From positions 102,645-166,644 of the forward strand of contig NZ_FMYB01000004.1 in the NCBI RefSeq assembly GCF_900104155.1: a stretch of DNA of 64,000 nt, given 5' to 3'. The notes under the pieces are model-generated. The model ran no database searches. It was given only the letters and a program-made list of their open reading frames with translations, and was not told the origin of the DNA. The position numbers and the translations under genes were made by a program. This DNA is from Butyrivibrio sp. INlla16. GTDB taxonomy: Bacteria; Bacillota; Clostridia; Lachnospirales; Lachnospiraceae. Of the stretch, positions 63,800 to 64,000 are shown one piece after another (position 1 is the first letter of the stretch; every line of letters starts with the position of its first letter).

Positions 63800-63820
63800 A
63801 TGTTAAGAAAGGCGGTTTTT

Positions 63821-64000
63821 ATGAACATTCTTTTATTTGGCATATCAAATATAGGCAAAAGCTCTACTGGCAAAGTGCTTGCCAACAACCTTGGATTTGA
63901 TTTCTATGATCTTGATGACGAAGTAAAAAAAGCATTTGGAATTACTCTTGAGGAATTTGTCAACACAGGCATACTTAAAGAGCGCGACTATAAAAGAAGC
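63821..64000 (+). CDS. Shikimate kinase-like P-loop protein, N-terminal part (3' end cut by window)
   Basis: Sixty codons are visible. They show a P-loop GISNIGKSSTGKVLA (residues 7-21) and FYDLDDEVKKAFGITLEEFV, a layout typical of shikimate kinases, which phosphorylate shikimate in aromatic amino acid synthesis. The following segment reads NTGILKERDYKR where shikimate kinases usually have a GE-x-x-FR motif, so it may be a relative with another substrate. AAAGGCGG lies just upstream of the ATG. It is divergent from the pilus operon and continues beyond the window. Confidence 0.7.
   Translation, partial: MNILLFGISNIGKSSTGKVLANNLGFDFYDLDDEVKKAFGITLEEFVNTGILKERDYKRS

Noticed and set aside
63494..63820. 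A c-di-GMP riboswitch upstream of the pilus operon, as known in Clostridioides difficile
   Set aside because: I could not find the GEMM core or its conserved tetraloop and receptor sequences in either orientation.

Overview
The window looks like the chromosome of a low-GC Gram-positive anaerobe of the Lachnospiraceae (Butyrivibrio/Pseudobutyrivibrio/Roseburia type). The evidence is family-typical genes (YczE and DUF975 membrane proteins, DUF4867, a UDPGP-type pyrophosphorylase next to galE, large reg_prop/GGDEF sensors), strong AGGAGG ribosome binding sites, and a dispersed GC-rich double-hairpin repeat. I assigned this by recognising protein families; no database search was possible. No rRNA, tRNA, CRISPR array or insertion sequence was found.

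Layout. 0-9 kb: a MATE transporter cut by the window edge, a YczE-like protein, the RNA-binding protein Tex (minus strand), then a plus-strand run of a small membrane protein with a highly structured leader, an HExxH/CxxC protein, a DUF975 membrane protein, a family 2 glycoside hydrolase and a divergent carbamate kinase. 9-18 kb: a ClpX with an unusual N-terminal extension, an HtrA protease with a low-complexity cytoplasmic tail, a nucleotide-sugar operon (UDPGP pyrophosphorylase, galE, small protein), a 2-hydroxyacid dehydrogenase, a mutarotase-like epimerase and nagB. 18-22 kb: a small sugar regulon (L-fucose/L-arabinose isomerase-like enzyme, and DUF4867 plus a LacI regulator). Its two promoters carry the same operator core placed on the start of transcription. 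22-26.7 kb: an M3 peptidase, a second MATE pump, an orphan nuclease-like gene and an unexplained tandem/inverted repeat array. 26.7-34 kb: a full ATP synthase operon (atpZ, atpI-like, atpB, E, F, H, A, G, D, C). Its c subunit carries a two-carboxylate, Na+-type ion site. 34-43.3 kb: an AlgX/AlgI-like O-acetylation pair, aspS, a 1272-residue sensor diguanylate cyclase and a membrane-anchored amidase.

The most striking region is 43.4-63.7 kb, a minus-strand type IV pilus operon: (small ORF) - pilin-like protein - pilB - pilT - pilC - pilD - pilMN fusion - pilO - three minor pseudopilins (K-, I- and J-like) - and last a gene for a giant protein of about 3700 residues. The giant protein begins with a perfect type III prepilin signal (G|F, Glu+5) and continues as a Gram-positive adhesin: GLUG-like repeats, a long acidic Glu/Pro linker, paired beta domains, many InlB-type (Flg_new) repeats with a Tyr-rich insert, and SpaA/Cna_B domains. 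It has no LPXTG signal or C-terminal membrane anchor. I infer a pilus-tip adhesin mounted on the minor-pilin complex, extended and retracted by PilB/PilT. A membrane diguanylate cyclase and a peptidoglycan amidase lie directly downstream. Because of its size, domain fusion and operon position, this locus is the best candidate for a poorly described system in the window.
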